Below, piece after piece: positions 33,169-42,311 of a DNA stretch of 64,000 nucleotides (positions are counted from its first letter, which is position 1; each line of letters opens with the position of its first letter). The stretch is from assembly GCA_965277055.1 (NCBI GenBank), contig OZ255703.1, positions 1,488,001-1,552,000 of the forward strand, written 5' to 3'. The DNA comes from CBDCHC01 sp965277055 (lineage in GTDB: Bacteria; Pseudomonadota; Gammaproteobacteria; PS1; Pseudothioglobaceae). A program made the position numbers and the translations under genes. The notes below the pieces were generated by a model that saw only the letters and a list, made by a program, of their open reading frames with translations, had not been told where the DNA came from and made no database searches.

Positions 33169-34662
33169 ATGGATGTTAAAACGGCTTGTCCATATTGTGG
33201 GGTTGGGTGCGAAATTATTGTCAGTAGGGCAGGGAGTCAGCTATCATTACAAGGAGATAGGGAATCACCTGTAAACAAAGGCATGTTATGTATCAAGGGG
33301 CAAACACTGCTTGAAACAATTGGTTTGCAGCCTAGTAGGATAACCACTCCAGTTATTGCTAATCAAACTCGTTCATGGCAAGAGGCGATTACCACTATTG
33401 CACATCGTTTTGAAACTACTCCTAAAGATGAAATAGCACTGTATCTTTCAGGGCAAATGCTGATGGAAGATTTGTACGTGGCGAGAAAATTTGTAGATGC
33501 ATATGGCATAAAAAATATAGAAAGTAATTCAAGACTGTGTATGTATTCTACAGTAGCTGCTAATAACCGTGCATATGGAGCTGATATCGTACCAGTAAGC
33601 TATACTGATATTTATCATGCTGATACTATTATTATTTTTGGTAGCAACACTGCTAATTGTCACCCTATTGTATTTAATCATATTAAAAAATCTAATGCTT
33701 TTGTAGTGTGTGTGGATGTACGGGAAACAGATACTTCTCGCCAATCAGATATTTTTATTCAGGTAGAGACTGCTAAAGATTTAGATATTATTGAAAACTT
33801 GGAGCAGTATGACTGGTTTACCGGCAAGGTGCTGAGTATTTATTCTCAAGGGATTACTCAATCATTTGATGCCACGAACAAAGTCAATGCACTTATTAAT
33901 AAACATATTGAGACTGGGAATATTAATAAACCAGGATGTGGGGTACTTTCGCTGACTGGTCAACCTAATGCAATGGGCGGTCGTGAAATAGGTATTAAAA
34001 GTGATGACTTGAGTGCCACTGAATTTTTCTCTACAGAGCAAATAAAAGTATTGTGGGTAATGGCGACCAATCCAAAACACTCTATGATTAATTATCGCAA
34101 AATTGATACTCTTATTGTTTCAGACTATAAGTATACACTCACTGCTAAAGATGCAGATATTGTCTTACCAGTCAGCTCTTGGGGTGAAAAAATAGGACAT
34201 CAAAAAAATAGTGAGCGTAGATACTTAAAACAAAATGCCTTTATTCCACCAGCTAAAGAGTCGAAAGCTGACTGGGAAATTATCTGTTTAGTCGCTCAAG
34301 AATTAGACCTAGAGGGCTTTACTTATCAGTCCGCAGATGAAATATGGCAAGAAATGAATATTGATACTTCTTGGAGTCCGCAAATTCGGGTACGTGAAGA
34401 ACCAGTAAAGATTGACCCAAAACAGGATAGAACCTATACCAATATCACCACTAACGCTAGATTACTTACCCAGTGGCACACCATGAGTCGAACGAGTGAT
34501 AGTGCAACTCTAGAAAATATGACTAGCCTAGAGGATAATGCACACTCAATTCATCATATTACCAATGCTGAATTGTTTGCAGGCCAAGAAGTGGAGTTAG
34601 ACAAATACTCTAAACAACCATGTTTTAAGGCGAGTATTCCTGCAAAAAAATTCCGTCCTTAG
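33169..34662 (+). CDS. nasA: shortened assimilatory nitrate reductase NasA
   Basis: A 497-residue molybdopterin oxidoreductase of the NasA type. It keeps the 4Fe-4S ligands in CPYCGVGC plus a fourth Cys at MLCIKG, the Mo-ligand region SNSRLCMYS, GSNTANCHPIVF, LTGQPNAMGGREIG, MATNPKHS, and NSERRYLKQ. NasA is normally about 700-900 residues. Here several linkers are clipped and the C-terminal molybdopterin-dinucleotide domain is reduced to a QWHTMSRTSDS stub of some 60 residues; no C-terminal 2Fe-2S domain is present. It is one uninterrupted frame. With nirB it would turn nitrate into ammonium; activity of the mini-enzyme is uncertain. Confidence 0.9.
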   Translation: MDVKTACPYCGVGCEIIVSRAGSQLSLQGDRESPVNKGMLCIKGQTLLETIGLQPSRITTPVIANQTRSWQEAITTIAHRFETTPKDEIALYLSGQMLMEDLYVARKFVDAYGIKNIESNSRLCMYSTVAANNRAYGADIVPVSYTDIYHADTIIIFGSNTANCHPIVFNHIKKSNAFVVCVDVRETDTSRQSDIFIQVETAKDLDIIENLEQYDWFTGKVLSIYSQGITQSFDATNKVNALINKHIETGNINKPGCGVLSLTGQPNAMGGREIGIKSDDLSATEFFSTEQIKVLWVMATNPKHSMINYRKIDTLIVSDYKYTLTAKDADIVLPVSSWGEKIGHQKNSERRYLKQNAFIPPAKESKADWEIICLVAQELDLEGFTYQSADEIWQEMNIDTSWSPQIRVREEPVKIDPKQDRTYTNITTNARLLTQWHTMSRTSDSATLENMTSLEDNAHSIHHITNAELFAGQEVELDKYSKQPCFKASIPAKKFRP

Positions 34663-34673
34663 GTTATTTACTG

Positions 34674-34694
34674 CCCAATCTTAGTGGGTTTTTT
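34674..34694 (+). terminator. weak terminator after nasA
   Basis: CCCA and TGGG form a short stem around a 7-nt loop followed by a T6 tract. It lies 11 nt after the nasA stop and 13 nt before the nuoB ATG, and would partly separate the two units. Confidence 0.4.
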
Positions 34695-34707
34695 GTATAA
34701 TTATAGG

Positions 34708-35232
34708 ATGATACATAATAATATTCTGCCCAAACCTATTCTCCACGAAGAAGATGTAATAGATAGTGTGGTAAAACAAGGGTTTATGACAACTACTTTA
34801 GAAAGTATGGTGAATTGGGCACGCACTGGTAGCCTCTGGCCAATGACTTTTGGACTCGCATGTTGTGCGGTAGAAATGATGGAGGCTGGTTCTTCCCGCT
34901 ACGATTTAGATAGATTTGGTATTGTTTTTCGCCCAAGTCCCCGCCAAAGTGATTTAATGATTGTGGCAGGCACTCTAACCAATAAAATGGCTCCTGCCTT
35001 ACGTAAGGTGTATGACCAAATGCCAGACCCTAAATATGTAATTTCTATGGGGAGTTGTGCTAATGGTGGTGGGTATTATCATTATTCATATTCTGTAGTG
35101 CGTGGGTGCGATCGCATTGTCCCAGTAGATATTTATGTACCAGGTTGCCCACCAACAGCGGAGGCTTTGTTATATGGTATCATGCAATTACAAAACAAAA
35201 TCAAACAACCCACTGTAATTGAGCGCACATAA
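34708..35232 (+). CDS. nuoB: NADH-quinone oxidoreductase subunit B
   Basis: A 174-residue subunit carrying cluster N2, the last iron-sulfur centre before quinone. Ligands are visible in GLACCAVEMM, GSCANGGGYY and PGCPPTAEAL. An in-frame GTG lies eight codons upstream inside the T tract of the nasA terminator; I prefer the ATG at 34708. A TATAAT at 34696-34701 would place the transcription start almost on that ATG, hinting at a leaderless message or read-through from nasA. Upstream nuoA is missing from its usual place. Confidence 0.95.
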   Translation: MIHNNILPKPILHEEDVIDSVVKQGFMTTTLESMVNWARTGSLWPMTFGLACCAVEMMEAGSSRYDLDRFGIVFRPSPRQSDLMIVAGTLTNKMAPALRKVYDQMPDPKYVISMGSCANGGGYYHYSYSVVRGCDRIVPVDIYVPGCPPTAEALLYGIMQLQNKIKQPTVIERT

Positions 35233-35834
35233 TGGATATTATTGAACGCCTCACTGAAGAATTTGATTCACTCACTACTGAGCATGGTGAATATATTCTC
35301 ACTATTGCTAAAGCTGACATCACAAACGTTGCCCAAAAGCTTCACTCATCTTATGGTTTTAATATGTTAATTGATTTATGTGGTGTGGATTACCGAGCAT
35401 ATGGTCATAGTAACTGGAGCACTTCAAGTGCAGCATATACCCGTGCTCGAGCGTCTCAAGAGATATCACCTGCTCAAGACCAACAAGATTTTGCGGTGGT
35501 GTATCATTTATTATCAGTAACTTATAATCAACGACTCAGAGTACGATGCTACTTAAGTGAAGATGACTTGGTGATCGATAGTGTCAGAGATATTTGGAAC
35601 TGTGCGGATTGGTATGAAAGAGAAGCATTTGATATGTTTGGTATTTTATTTGCCAACCACCCTGATTTACGCCGTATTTTGACTGATTATGGCTTTATTG
35701 GTCACCCACTACGTAAAGATTTCCCTACCGTAGGTGAGGTAGAAATGCGTTACGATGAAAAACTTGAAAGAGTAGTGTATGAGCCAGTAAGCATTACCAT
35801 GCAAGAAAATGTGCCACGAGTTATTAGGGAGTAA
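35232..35834 (+). CDS. nuoC: NADH-quinone oxidoreductase subunit C
   Basis: A 200-residue peripheral-arm subunit of complex I. Conserved elements are the N-terminal DLCGVDYRAY region, NCADWYEREAFDMFGI and RRILTDYGFIGHPLRKDFP. It overlaps the last base of the nuoB stop codon. A Ser/Ala/Gln-rich insertion (about residues 58-78) follows DYRAYGHSNWS. Confidence 0.95.
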   Translation: MDIIERLTEEFDSLTTEHGEYILTIAKADITNVAQKLHSSYGFNMLIDLCGVDYRAYGHSNWSTSSAAYTRARASQEISPAQDQQDFAVVYHLLSVTYNQRLRVRCYLSEDDLVIDSVRDIWNCADWYEREAFDMFGILFANHPDLRRILTDYGFIGHPLRKDFPTVGEVEMRYDEKLERVVYEPVSITMQENVPRVIRE

Positions 35835-35836
35835 GT

Positions 35837-37090
35837 ATGGCAGAAATACGTAACTATACCCTCAATTTTGGCCCACAGCATCCCTCTGCTCATGGTGTAT
35901 TACGCCTGATATTAGAAATCAATGGTGAAACTGTAGAACGTGCGGATCCACATATTGGCTTATTGCACCGTGGAACAGAAAAACTTGCAGAAGCAAAACC
36001 TTATAATCAATCTATTGGCTATATGGATAGACTTGATTATGTATCTATGATGTGCAATGAACATGCCTATGTGATGGCGATAGAAAAAATGTTGGATATT
36101 GAAGTGCCTAAGCGCGCAAAGTATATCCGCGTGATGTTTGATGAAATTACGAGGCTACTCAATCATCTCATGTGGCTTGGCACCCATGCTCTTGATGTAG
36201 GGGCAATGAGTGTATTTTTATATGCTTTTAGAGAGCGAGAAAACTTGATAGATATGTATGAGGCAGTCAGTGGCTCGCGGATGCATGCGACTTATTACCG
36301 AGTTGGTGGGGTATATCGTGATTTACCAGATGCAATGCCACAATATACTGAAAGTTCATTACGCTCAACAGAGCAACTTGAGGAATTAAACTACAACAGA
36401 ACTGGCTCATTACTTGATTATATTGCTGATTTTACTAATACATTTGATAATAGTTTGAAGCAATATACTGATTTATTAACTGAAAATAGAATTTGGAAAC
36501 AGCGGTTAGTGAATATTGGCATTGTTGCTAAAGAACGTGCATTTCAAATGGGCTTTACCGGTCCTATGCTTCGAGGAAGTGGTATTAACTGGGACTTACG
36601 TAAACAACAGCCCTATGCGGTGTATGATGAGCTTGATTTTGACATCCCACTTGGGACTGTTGGGGACTGCTATGACCGCTATCTCGTACGCATGGAAGAA
36701 ATGAATCAATCAAACCGCATTATAAAGCAATGTGTTGATTGGTTACAACAAAACCCAGGAAGTGTCATGTGTGATGACCACCGCATTACTCCTCCAAGTC
36801 GTACAGCAATGAAAAACGACATGGAAGCGATGATTTCGCATTTTAAGTTATTCACTGAAGGGTACTCCTTGCCTAAAGGTGAAATATATATACCTATTGA
36901 GCACCCTAAAGGGGAATTTGGAATCTATTTAATCTCTGATGGAGCCAATAAGCCCTATAGAATAAAAATCCGGGCTGCTGGGTTTGCTCATTTGCAAGCC
37001 ATGCAAGAAATGACTAAGGGACATATGCTCAGTGATGTAGTTACGGTGATTGGCACTATGGACATTGTATTTGGTGAGATTGATCGTTAG
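35837..37090 (+). CDS. nuoD: NADH-quinone oxidoreductase subunit D
   Basis: A 417-residue subunit that helps form the quinone-binding cavity. Family segments include NFGPQHPSAHGVLRL, HIGLLHRGTEK, YMDRLDYVSMMCNE and GAHTATFGEI-type residues replaced by VIGTMDIVFGEIDR at the C-terminus. It starts 2 nt after nuoC. nuoE and later nuo genes do not follow; the next gene encodes a lipoprotein, so the nuo set is broken on both sides of nuoBCD. Confidence 0.96.
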   Translation: MAEIRNYTLNFGPQHPSAHGVLRLILEINGETVERADPHIGLLHRGTEKLAEAKPYNQSIGYMDRLDYVSMMCNEHAYVMAIEKMLDIEVPKRAKYIRVMFDEITRLLNHLMWLGTHALDVGAMSVFLYAFRERENLIDMYEAVSGSRMHATYYRVGGVYRDLPDAMPQYTESSLRSTEQLEELNYNRTGSLLDYIADFTNTFDNSLKQYTDLLTENRIWKQRLVNIGIVAKERAFQMGFTGPMLRGSGINWDLRKQQPYAVYDELDFDIPLGTVGDCYDRYLVRMEEMNQSNRIIKQCVDWLQQNPGSVMCDDHRITPPSRTAMKNDMEAMISHFKLFTEGYSLPKGEIYIPIEHPKGEFGIYLISDGANKPYRIKIRAAGFAHLQAMQEMTKGHMLSDVVTVIGTMDIVFGEIDR

Positions 37091-37108
37091 ATTTTTTGAG
37101 GATTTGAT

Positions 37109-37555
37109 ATGAAAATTATATTGTTATGTGTGGTTTCTTTTGTGCTGGTTTCATGCCATACTACTAAGCATGTACCATATACTAAATCTTCCTTTTTCTC
37201 AGTCTCTGATGCACGAGTATATATTTTTAGAGATGATGATGCATTGTTACTTAAAGAGCCTAAGGTCATTATCAATAATCGAGTAGTTGGTGTATTACCT
37301 AACCGCACAGTTACTAAATATATCATTCCTAAAGGCGAATACATTGTACGCCTTGATTGGAAATTTGAAGAAAACTTATATATTCAGTTAGAAGCTGGAA
37401 AAACCTATTTTATCAAGCCTTGGGTCAAAAAATATGACGAACAAGATAAAAGGCTCTTAACACAAAAAGATATCCAGACAGGATTTGAGGTGTTACCTGA
37501 ACACGAAGGTGAAGCTATACTTGCAGAATTTACCACTATACAGAGTATTTTTTGA
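37109..37555 (+). CDS. putative lipoprotein (DUF2846-like)
   Basis: A 148-residue protein with a lipoprotein signal peptide: MKIILLCVVSFVLVSC, with the lipobox LVSC and the acylated Cys at residue 16. The mature part is beta-rich (ARVYIFRDDDALL, VIINNRVVGVLPNRTVTKY, GEYIVRLDW, EAGKTYFIKPWV), a pattern like DUF2846 lipoproteins. GAGG lies 9 nt before the start, and it begins 18 nt after nuoD. Role unknown. Confidence 0.7.
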   Translation: MKIILLCVVSFVLVSCHTTKHVPYTKSSFFSVSDARVYIFRDDDALLLKEPKVIINNRVVGVLPNRTVTKYIIPKGEYIVRLDWKFEENLYIQLEAGKTYFIKPWVKKYDEQDKRLLTQKDIQTGFEVLPEHEGEAILAEFTTIQSIF

Positions 37556-37606
37556 ACGTTATTTCGTATAAATTGTAAAACTCAAGCTCCATCTGACACC
37601 ACCGAG

Positions 37607-38032
37607 TTAACTGACAGCAAGACTTACGTGAATCTCGCTTTTGTCTGTTAACTCTCTATTGTAGCCAACAACTTTATCCTCTATTATTGGTTTTGCATCT
37701 TGAAAGGTCTGCATAGGTGTTTTACCATAGCAATACTTCCCAGAATGGGGTCTATTGGTATTATAATCTAGTAGCCACTAATTCACATCTATTTGTAATT
37801 GTTCTAGTGTAGCATAGATATGTTTTCTAAAGGTAATATTCATGGTTTTGTGGAATCTTTCACAGATGCCATTAGTTTGTGGTGAGTTTGCTTTAGTTTT
37901 AGTATGATCTATATTTTCAATACCAAGATACAGTTGATAGGCGTGATGCTCTACTTTACCACAATACTCTGTACTTCTATCGGTGAGTATCAAAACAGAG
38001 ACCAAAGTCCATAATCCAGAAGGTAAACACAC
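37607..38032 (-). pseudogene. IS481-family transposase remnant
   Basis: The C-terminal half of an rve-type transposase. It reads LILTDRSTEYCGKVEHHAY, then HTKTKANSPQTNGICERFH, then TFRKHIYATLEQLQIDVN, an in-frame TAG (37778-37780), and continues in the same frame with WLLDYNTNRPHSGKYCYGK and TPMQTFQDAK. A few residues normally found after the ICERFHKTM stretch are missing. The N-terminal half is absent: at about 38000 the sequence passes into a truncated permease gene. It is an old, inactive insertion. Confidence 0.85.
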
Positions 38033-38384
38033 TAATCTTTTACTTGGGCATTTCTTGATGATATTTGCTGGTTTTTGGGGTGGAATGATACAAATTGGCG
38101 TGGGCTTTATTCTGATGCCTATTCTTAATAAAGTAATGAAATTTGACCTCGTACGAACTAATATGTATAAGGTATTTATTGCTCTTAGTTATTCATTTAT
38201 TGCTATTTATATCTTCTCCACTGAAGTAGGTATCTTACTTGAGGCAGGGCTTGCACTAGGTATAGGGAGTATGATAGGCGGATATATCGGCTCACAAACT
38301 GCGGTGGTAAAAGGAGAGAAGTGGATAAAGATTGTGCTACAAGTTACGCTAACTGGGCTTATTATTAAGTTGTTGTTTTTTTAG
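38007..38384 (+). pseudogene. 5'-truncated TSUP (TauE/SafE) permease
   Basis: About 125 residues corresponding to the C-terminal half of a TSUP-family sulfite/organic-anion permease: GHFLMIFAGFWGGMIQIGVG, then MPILNKVMKFDLVRTNMYK, then GIGSMIGGYIGSQTAV. Full members have about 250 residues and two such halves. The upstream half is replaced by the IS481 remnant, whose antisense strand supplies a spurious GTG start at 37983. The 3' end overlaps the convergent 475-aa gene by 36 nt. Confidence 0.7.
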
Positions 38385-39776
38385 GTTTTCAATAAGTAAC
38401 CTGAATAATCTTATATACCTTATTCGTTTTTTCTCAAAATACTCAGTTTCACTGCAAATAGTTAATATATTTTCTGATCCTAAGTCGTTAATAATATTTA
38501 CTAATTTAGCAATTATTTTTTCATTTATCATCAACTTATAATCTAATTCAGATCCATTTCGCTTAATAAGTAAATCAGTTTTAGATAATTCACTTTCAAA
38601 TATAGCTGTTAGTTTAGATCTATTTAAGTAATATCTAGTGATTAGCTCAATTGTATTATGTTCTAGAGTTTCTTCTTCTTGTCTACAGAGACTATGCAAC
38701 TCTTCTGTCGTTCTTTCACCATCAAATTCCATGTAATGATTATTTATCCAAAATTGTTGTTTATGTTGTACTGCATCTTCAAGGTTATTTGATGAAGACG
38801 AAATAAAGAAATCTATAAGCATTTGCTTGTCAATATTGCTAAAAAACATATCAAGTAAACCATTTGCGTTATCAGAGCCATTAGAAAATATTATATCTTC
38901 AAATGATTTTTGAAATTGAATAGCAATATATGTGGAAATATGAGAGTTGAGGTTATTTTGAGAATTATTAACTGTGACTTTTAGGTTATTTTGAAAGTTC
39001 GCCTCAAATCGTAGATTATAGCTTTTAAAAATACTTACTACATAGCTTTTAATTAATTTTCTTAAAAATACTGGGTTTGAAATTGGTTCTGATTTGAAAT
39101 TTCGTTTAATAAAAGTATCTATATCCATATATACAGAAAAAATTAAATATGACCTTTCTGGGATATGTTGAGTGATGTTAAATATCAAATTATCAAGGTT
39201 AATATCTTCATAACACGGCGCATTAATGCAATATTTCTCATAATACAACTCTATATTATCTCTGTGTTTAATTAATTGACTATTTAAAATTAAATCCCAT
39301 TCAAGAACTTTATATATGAATCTTTTCTTAATCAATGTTGTATAGTTGGTTTCTATGTTTTCACTATGTATTTGAATTAGTGTGCAAGCGAGATCATGTC
39401 GGTTTTTATTGAAAGCATTTTCTATATGTTCAAAGTAGATATCTACGTACCTATGAAAATAATCTTTATTATTTGGTTCGTTAAATATTTCCTTCCAATA
39501 TTCAATAGATTGCATATAAAAGTCATTTTGCAATCTGGGATTATTAGGAATATGATATTGTTTTAAGAACTGTAATTGAAAAGACAAATTACCTTTTTCA
39601 AAATAGATTATTAACTGTTTGAGTAAATCCCAATAAAAATATAATGGTAAAAAAATCAAAAAAATTACAATAACTTTAGTAGTGTTAGTTGATTCACCAT
39701 CAAAAAATGAAAGAGAAAACAGAGTTACTAGAGAGATAATAAAAAATTTCTTTATTTTTAATATTTCCTCATTCAA
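38349..39776 (-). CDS. unrecognised membrane-anchored protein, 475 aa
   Basis: Two hydrophobic helices near the N-terminus (about residues 10-25 and 34-52) are followed by some 420 residues of hydrophilic, mostly helical, Asn/Ile/Glu-rich sequence likely to be cytoplasmic. I recognise no enzyme motif; Cys are scattered and no P-loop is present. The apparent start is a TTG at 39776 with AAGA upstream. It lies 14 nt after a small two-helix membrane-protein gene, and the pair sits between IS debris and fmt, with a very AT-rich composition, which suggests a transferred cassette. Confidence 0.6.
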   Translation of the reverse strand: MNEEILKIKKFFIISLVTLFSLSFFDGESTNTTKVIVIFLIFLPLYFYWDLLKQLIIYFEKGNLSFQLQFLKQYHIPNNPRLQNDFYMQSIEYWKEIFNEPNNKDYFHRYVDIYFEHIENAFNKNRHDLACTLIQIHSENIETNYTTLIKKRFIYKVLEWDLILNSQLIKHRDNIELYYEKYCINAPCYEDINLDNLIFNITQHIPERSYLIFSVYMDIDTFIKRNFKSEPISNPVFLRKLIKSYVVSIFKSYNLRFEANFQNNLKVTVNNSQNNLNSHISTYIAIQFQKSFEDIIFSNGSDNANGLLDMFFSNIDKQMLIDFFISSSSNNLEDAVQHKQQFWINNHYMEFDGERTTEELHSLCRQEEETLEHNTIELITRYYLNRSKLTAIFESELSKTDLLIKRNGSELDYKLMINEKIIAKLVNIINDLGSENILTICSETEYFEKKRIRYIRLFRLLIENLKKQQLNNKPS

Positions 39777-39790
39777 TACTTTTCTTGGCG

Positions 39791-40012
39791 CTAATAATCA
39801 AAAGAGGAATTTTTAACTTTATTTTTTGTTAGTAAGCCAGAAATTAGAGAAATAGAAAAAGGAATAAATACTGCAATAATGCCAAGAATAATATTTTGAA
39901 ACAATGAAGGGTCAAAATTCTTTAATAAAATATTCACCAAAGATATGTACTCTAACTCAAATTTAAAACATAGCCAAGATGAAAATATAGCAGATATGGC
40001 AAATATCACCAC
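39791..40012 (-). CDS. unrecognised small membrane protein
   Basis: At least 73 residues with two transmembrane helices (VIFAISAIFSSWLCF and IILGIIAVFIPFSISLI) and a short charged tail. The listed start is a GTG, but the frame stays open for about 15 more codons, up to fmt, with plausible sequence (KYYLNKYIYKLSG); no ATG, GTG or TTG lies there, though GGAG sits before two ATT codons. A rare start codon or a lost 5' end is possible. It probably works with the 475-aa membrane protein encoded next. Confidence 0.5.
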   Translation of the reverse strand: MVIFAISAIFSSWLCFKFELEYISLVNILLKNFDPSLFQNIILGIIAVFIPFSISLISGLLTKNKVKNSSFDY

Positions 40013-40038
40013 CCCAGATAATTTATATATATACTTGT

Positions 40039-40938
40039 TTAGATAATATTTAATAATCTAACTCCATTATTAAAATCTTGAATATCCACTGCTTTCTTAC
40101 CTTCTAGCTGTACTTTTTTAAGTGATATACTTCCACTTTTTGCTGGGATGATGCACTTGGTTTTGGTTTGGCTGATTTCTGTGAGCTCTGTATCTAGTAG
40201 CTCCGCTTCAATGATGCGCAATACTTTACCATCATTAATAGTTGTATGTGCGATAGGGTAGAGGTTGAATGCTCTGATTTTATTATATATTGCACTTGCA
40301 TCCTCATCCCAATTTATTTTACCTTCTGCTTTGGTGAGTTTGGGTGCATAGATTGCTTCCCCTTGTTGTGGAATAGGAGTTAACGTAGTGAGGTGTGTGA
40401 GCGTATGGCTAATAGCCTCTTGTGAGAGGGTGATCAACTTTTCATAGAGTGTGAGGGTAGTCTCCGTAGGGGCAATGTCACACGTTTTGGTATAGAGTAC
40501 ATCACCAGTATCTAGCCCTTCATCCATTTGCATAATGCTTACCCCTGTAACAGTATCACCTGCCTCAATTGCCCGCTGAATAGGAGCAGCACCACGCCAA
40601 CGGGGTAGAAGTGAGGTATGGATATTCAGGCAGCCATAGGTGGGGATAGTGAGTACTTCTGTAGTAAGTATCTGTCCATAGGCTACCACAATAAGTACAT
40701 CAAGCTGATATGATTGAATATATTCCACTGCCTTAGGAGTTTTTAGCGTAACTGGCTGGTAGGTGGTAAGCCCTGTTTTATCTGCGAAGGTTTTGACTGG
40801 GTTAGGAGTGAGCACTTTACCTCTGCCTATTTTTTTATCTTCACCAGTGATGACTAAGGCGATTTCAACCCCTTGTGCTACTAAGTGTTTTAAGATATGT
40901 GCGGAAAACTCAGGCGTACCTGCAAAGCCAATACGCAT
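40039..40938 (-). CDS. fmt: methionyl-tRNA formyltransferase
   Basis: A 299-residue enzyme that formylates initiator Met-tRNA using 10-formyl-THF. Conserved features are RIGFAGTPEFSAHIL, the catalytic region NIHTSLLPRWRGAAPIQRAI, and SIMQMDEGLDTGDVL, with a C-terminal tRNA-binding domain. It begins 2 nt after argH ends; its common neighbours def and rsmB are not present. Confidence 0.96.
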   Translation of the reverse strand: MRIGFAGTPEFSAHILKHLVAQGVEIALVITGEDKKIGRGKVLTPNPVKTFADKTGLTTYQPVTLKTPKAVEYIQSYQLDVLIVVAYGQILTTEVLTIPTYGCLNIHTSLLPRWRGAAPIQRAIEAGDTVTGVSIMQMDEGLDTGDVLYTKTCDIAPTETTLTLYEKLITLSQEAISHTLTHLTTLTPIPQQGEAIYAPKLTKAEGKINWDEDASAIYNKIRAFNLYPIAHTTINDGKVLRIIEAELLDTELTEISQTKTKCIIPAKSGSISLKKVQLEGKKAVDIQDFNNGVRLLNII

Positions 40939-40940
40939 AA

Positions 40941-42311
40941 TTATTTCTTAGAGTCTATTTGGTATTGTACTTGTGCACTCGCAGTACCGCCTAAGTGGTC
41001 TCTAGCATTTAGCGAGCCTTCAAGTGTGAGTACGCTAAAAATATCTTCAGAGATATCTGCACTAAACTGCTGTAACTCAGCAAGTGATAGCTCAGAGAGA
41101 TCTTTGTCTTGACTAATAGCATAGGCAACGGCACTCCCAACAATCTCGTGCGAGTCTCTAAATGCCACTCCTTTTTTCACCAAGTAATCTGCGAGGTCAG
41201 TAGCGGTAGTATAGCCTTTTATCGCACTCTCTTGCATATTTTCAGTTTTGATGGTGATATGTTTCATCATCCCACTAAATATTTTGAGTGAGTTCAGCGT
41301 AGTATTTACACTATCAAAAATTCCTTCTTTGTCTTCTTGGTTATCTTTGTTATATGCCAGTGGTTGTGCTTTCATAATAGTCAGCATAGACATTAAGTTA
41401 CCATACACTCTACCAGTTTTGCCACGTACGAGTTCTGGCATATCTGGATTTTTCTTTTGTGGCATGATAGAGGATCCTGTAGAAAAACTATCACTGAGTT
41501 CCACAAAGTCAAATTGCGCAGATGACCAAATAATAATTTCTTCACTAAAGCGGGAAAGATGCATCATTAATATCGAACATGCAGATAACAACTCAATTGC
41601 AAAGTCACGATCGCTCACTCCATCTAGTGAGTTTTGTGATATTTCTGCAAAGCCTAAAAGCTGTTTAGTGATTTCTCTATCTATGGGATAGGTGGTACCT
41701 GCTAACGCCGCAGAACCTAATGGCAAGACATTCACCCGTTTATTACAGTCAATGAGGCGGGCTTTATCTCGCTCTAGCATTTCATAGTATGCCATCAAAT
41801 GATGCCCAAAACTCACCACCTGAGCTGCTTGCAGGTGAGTAAATCCAGGCATAATGGTAGCAGTGTGCTTACTTGCGAGGTCTAATAATGCAGTTTGTAG
41901 TGTTTGAATTTCTGCATTGATGAGCTGGATCTGCTCACGTACGTACAGGCGAATATCAGTTGCTACTTGGTCATTTCTACTTCTACCGGTGTGGAGTTTT
42001 TTACCCACATCGCCAATGAGTTCTACCAAGCGATGCTCAATATTCATATGTACATCTTCTCGGGCGATCGACCAGTTAAATTCACCTTTTTGTATTTCAG
42101 CAAGGACTTGCTCTAGTCCTTGGCAGATTGTACTTGTTTCTTTTTGGGTGATAATACCACATTCGCCAAGCATAGTCGCATGAGCAATAGAGCCCTGAAT
42201 ATCATACGGGGCCAATAACTGATCAAAAGACACCGATGCATTAAATAACTGCACGAATTCATCAGTTGCCTCTGAAAACCGACCGCCCCATAAACTATTA
42301 ACCTCTGCCAT
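40941..42311 (-). CDS. argH: argininosuccinate lyase
   Basis: A 456-residue fumarase-superfamily lyase that cleaves argininosuccinate to arginine and fumarate. The signature GSSIMPQKKNPD is visible, along with LHTGRSRNDQVATD, GFTHLQAAQ and NVLPLGSAALAGT. It lies upstream of fmt on the same strand and diverges from iscR across a 271-nt regulatory region. Confidence 0.96.
   Translation of the reverse strand: MAEVNSLWGGRFSEATDEFVQLFNASVSFDQLLAPYDIQGSIAHATMLGECGIITQKETSTICQGLEQVLAEIQKGEFNWSIAREDVHMNIEHRLVELIGDVGKKLHTGRSRNDQVATDIRLYVREQIQLINAEIQTLQTALLDLASKHTATIMPGFTHLQAAQVVSFGHHLMAYYEMLERDKARLIDCNKRVNVLPLGSAALAGTTYPIDREITKQLLGFAEISQNSLDGVSDRDFAIELLSACSILMMHLSRFSEEIIIWSSAQFDFVELSDSFSTGSSIMPQKKNPDMPELVRGKTGRVYGNLMSMLTIMKAQPLAYNKDNQEDKEGIFDSVNTTLNSLKIFSGMMKHITIKTENMQESAIKGYTTATDLADYLVKKGVAFRDSHEIVGSAVAYAISQDKDLSELSLAELQQFSADISEDIFSVLTLEGSLNARDHLGGTASAQVQYQIDSKK

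Noticed and set aside
37983..38006. GTG at 37983 as a genuine start of a small permease
   Set aside because: This part is the antisense of the IS481 transposase remnant; the permease is truncated, not naturally short.
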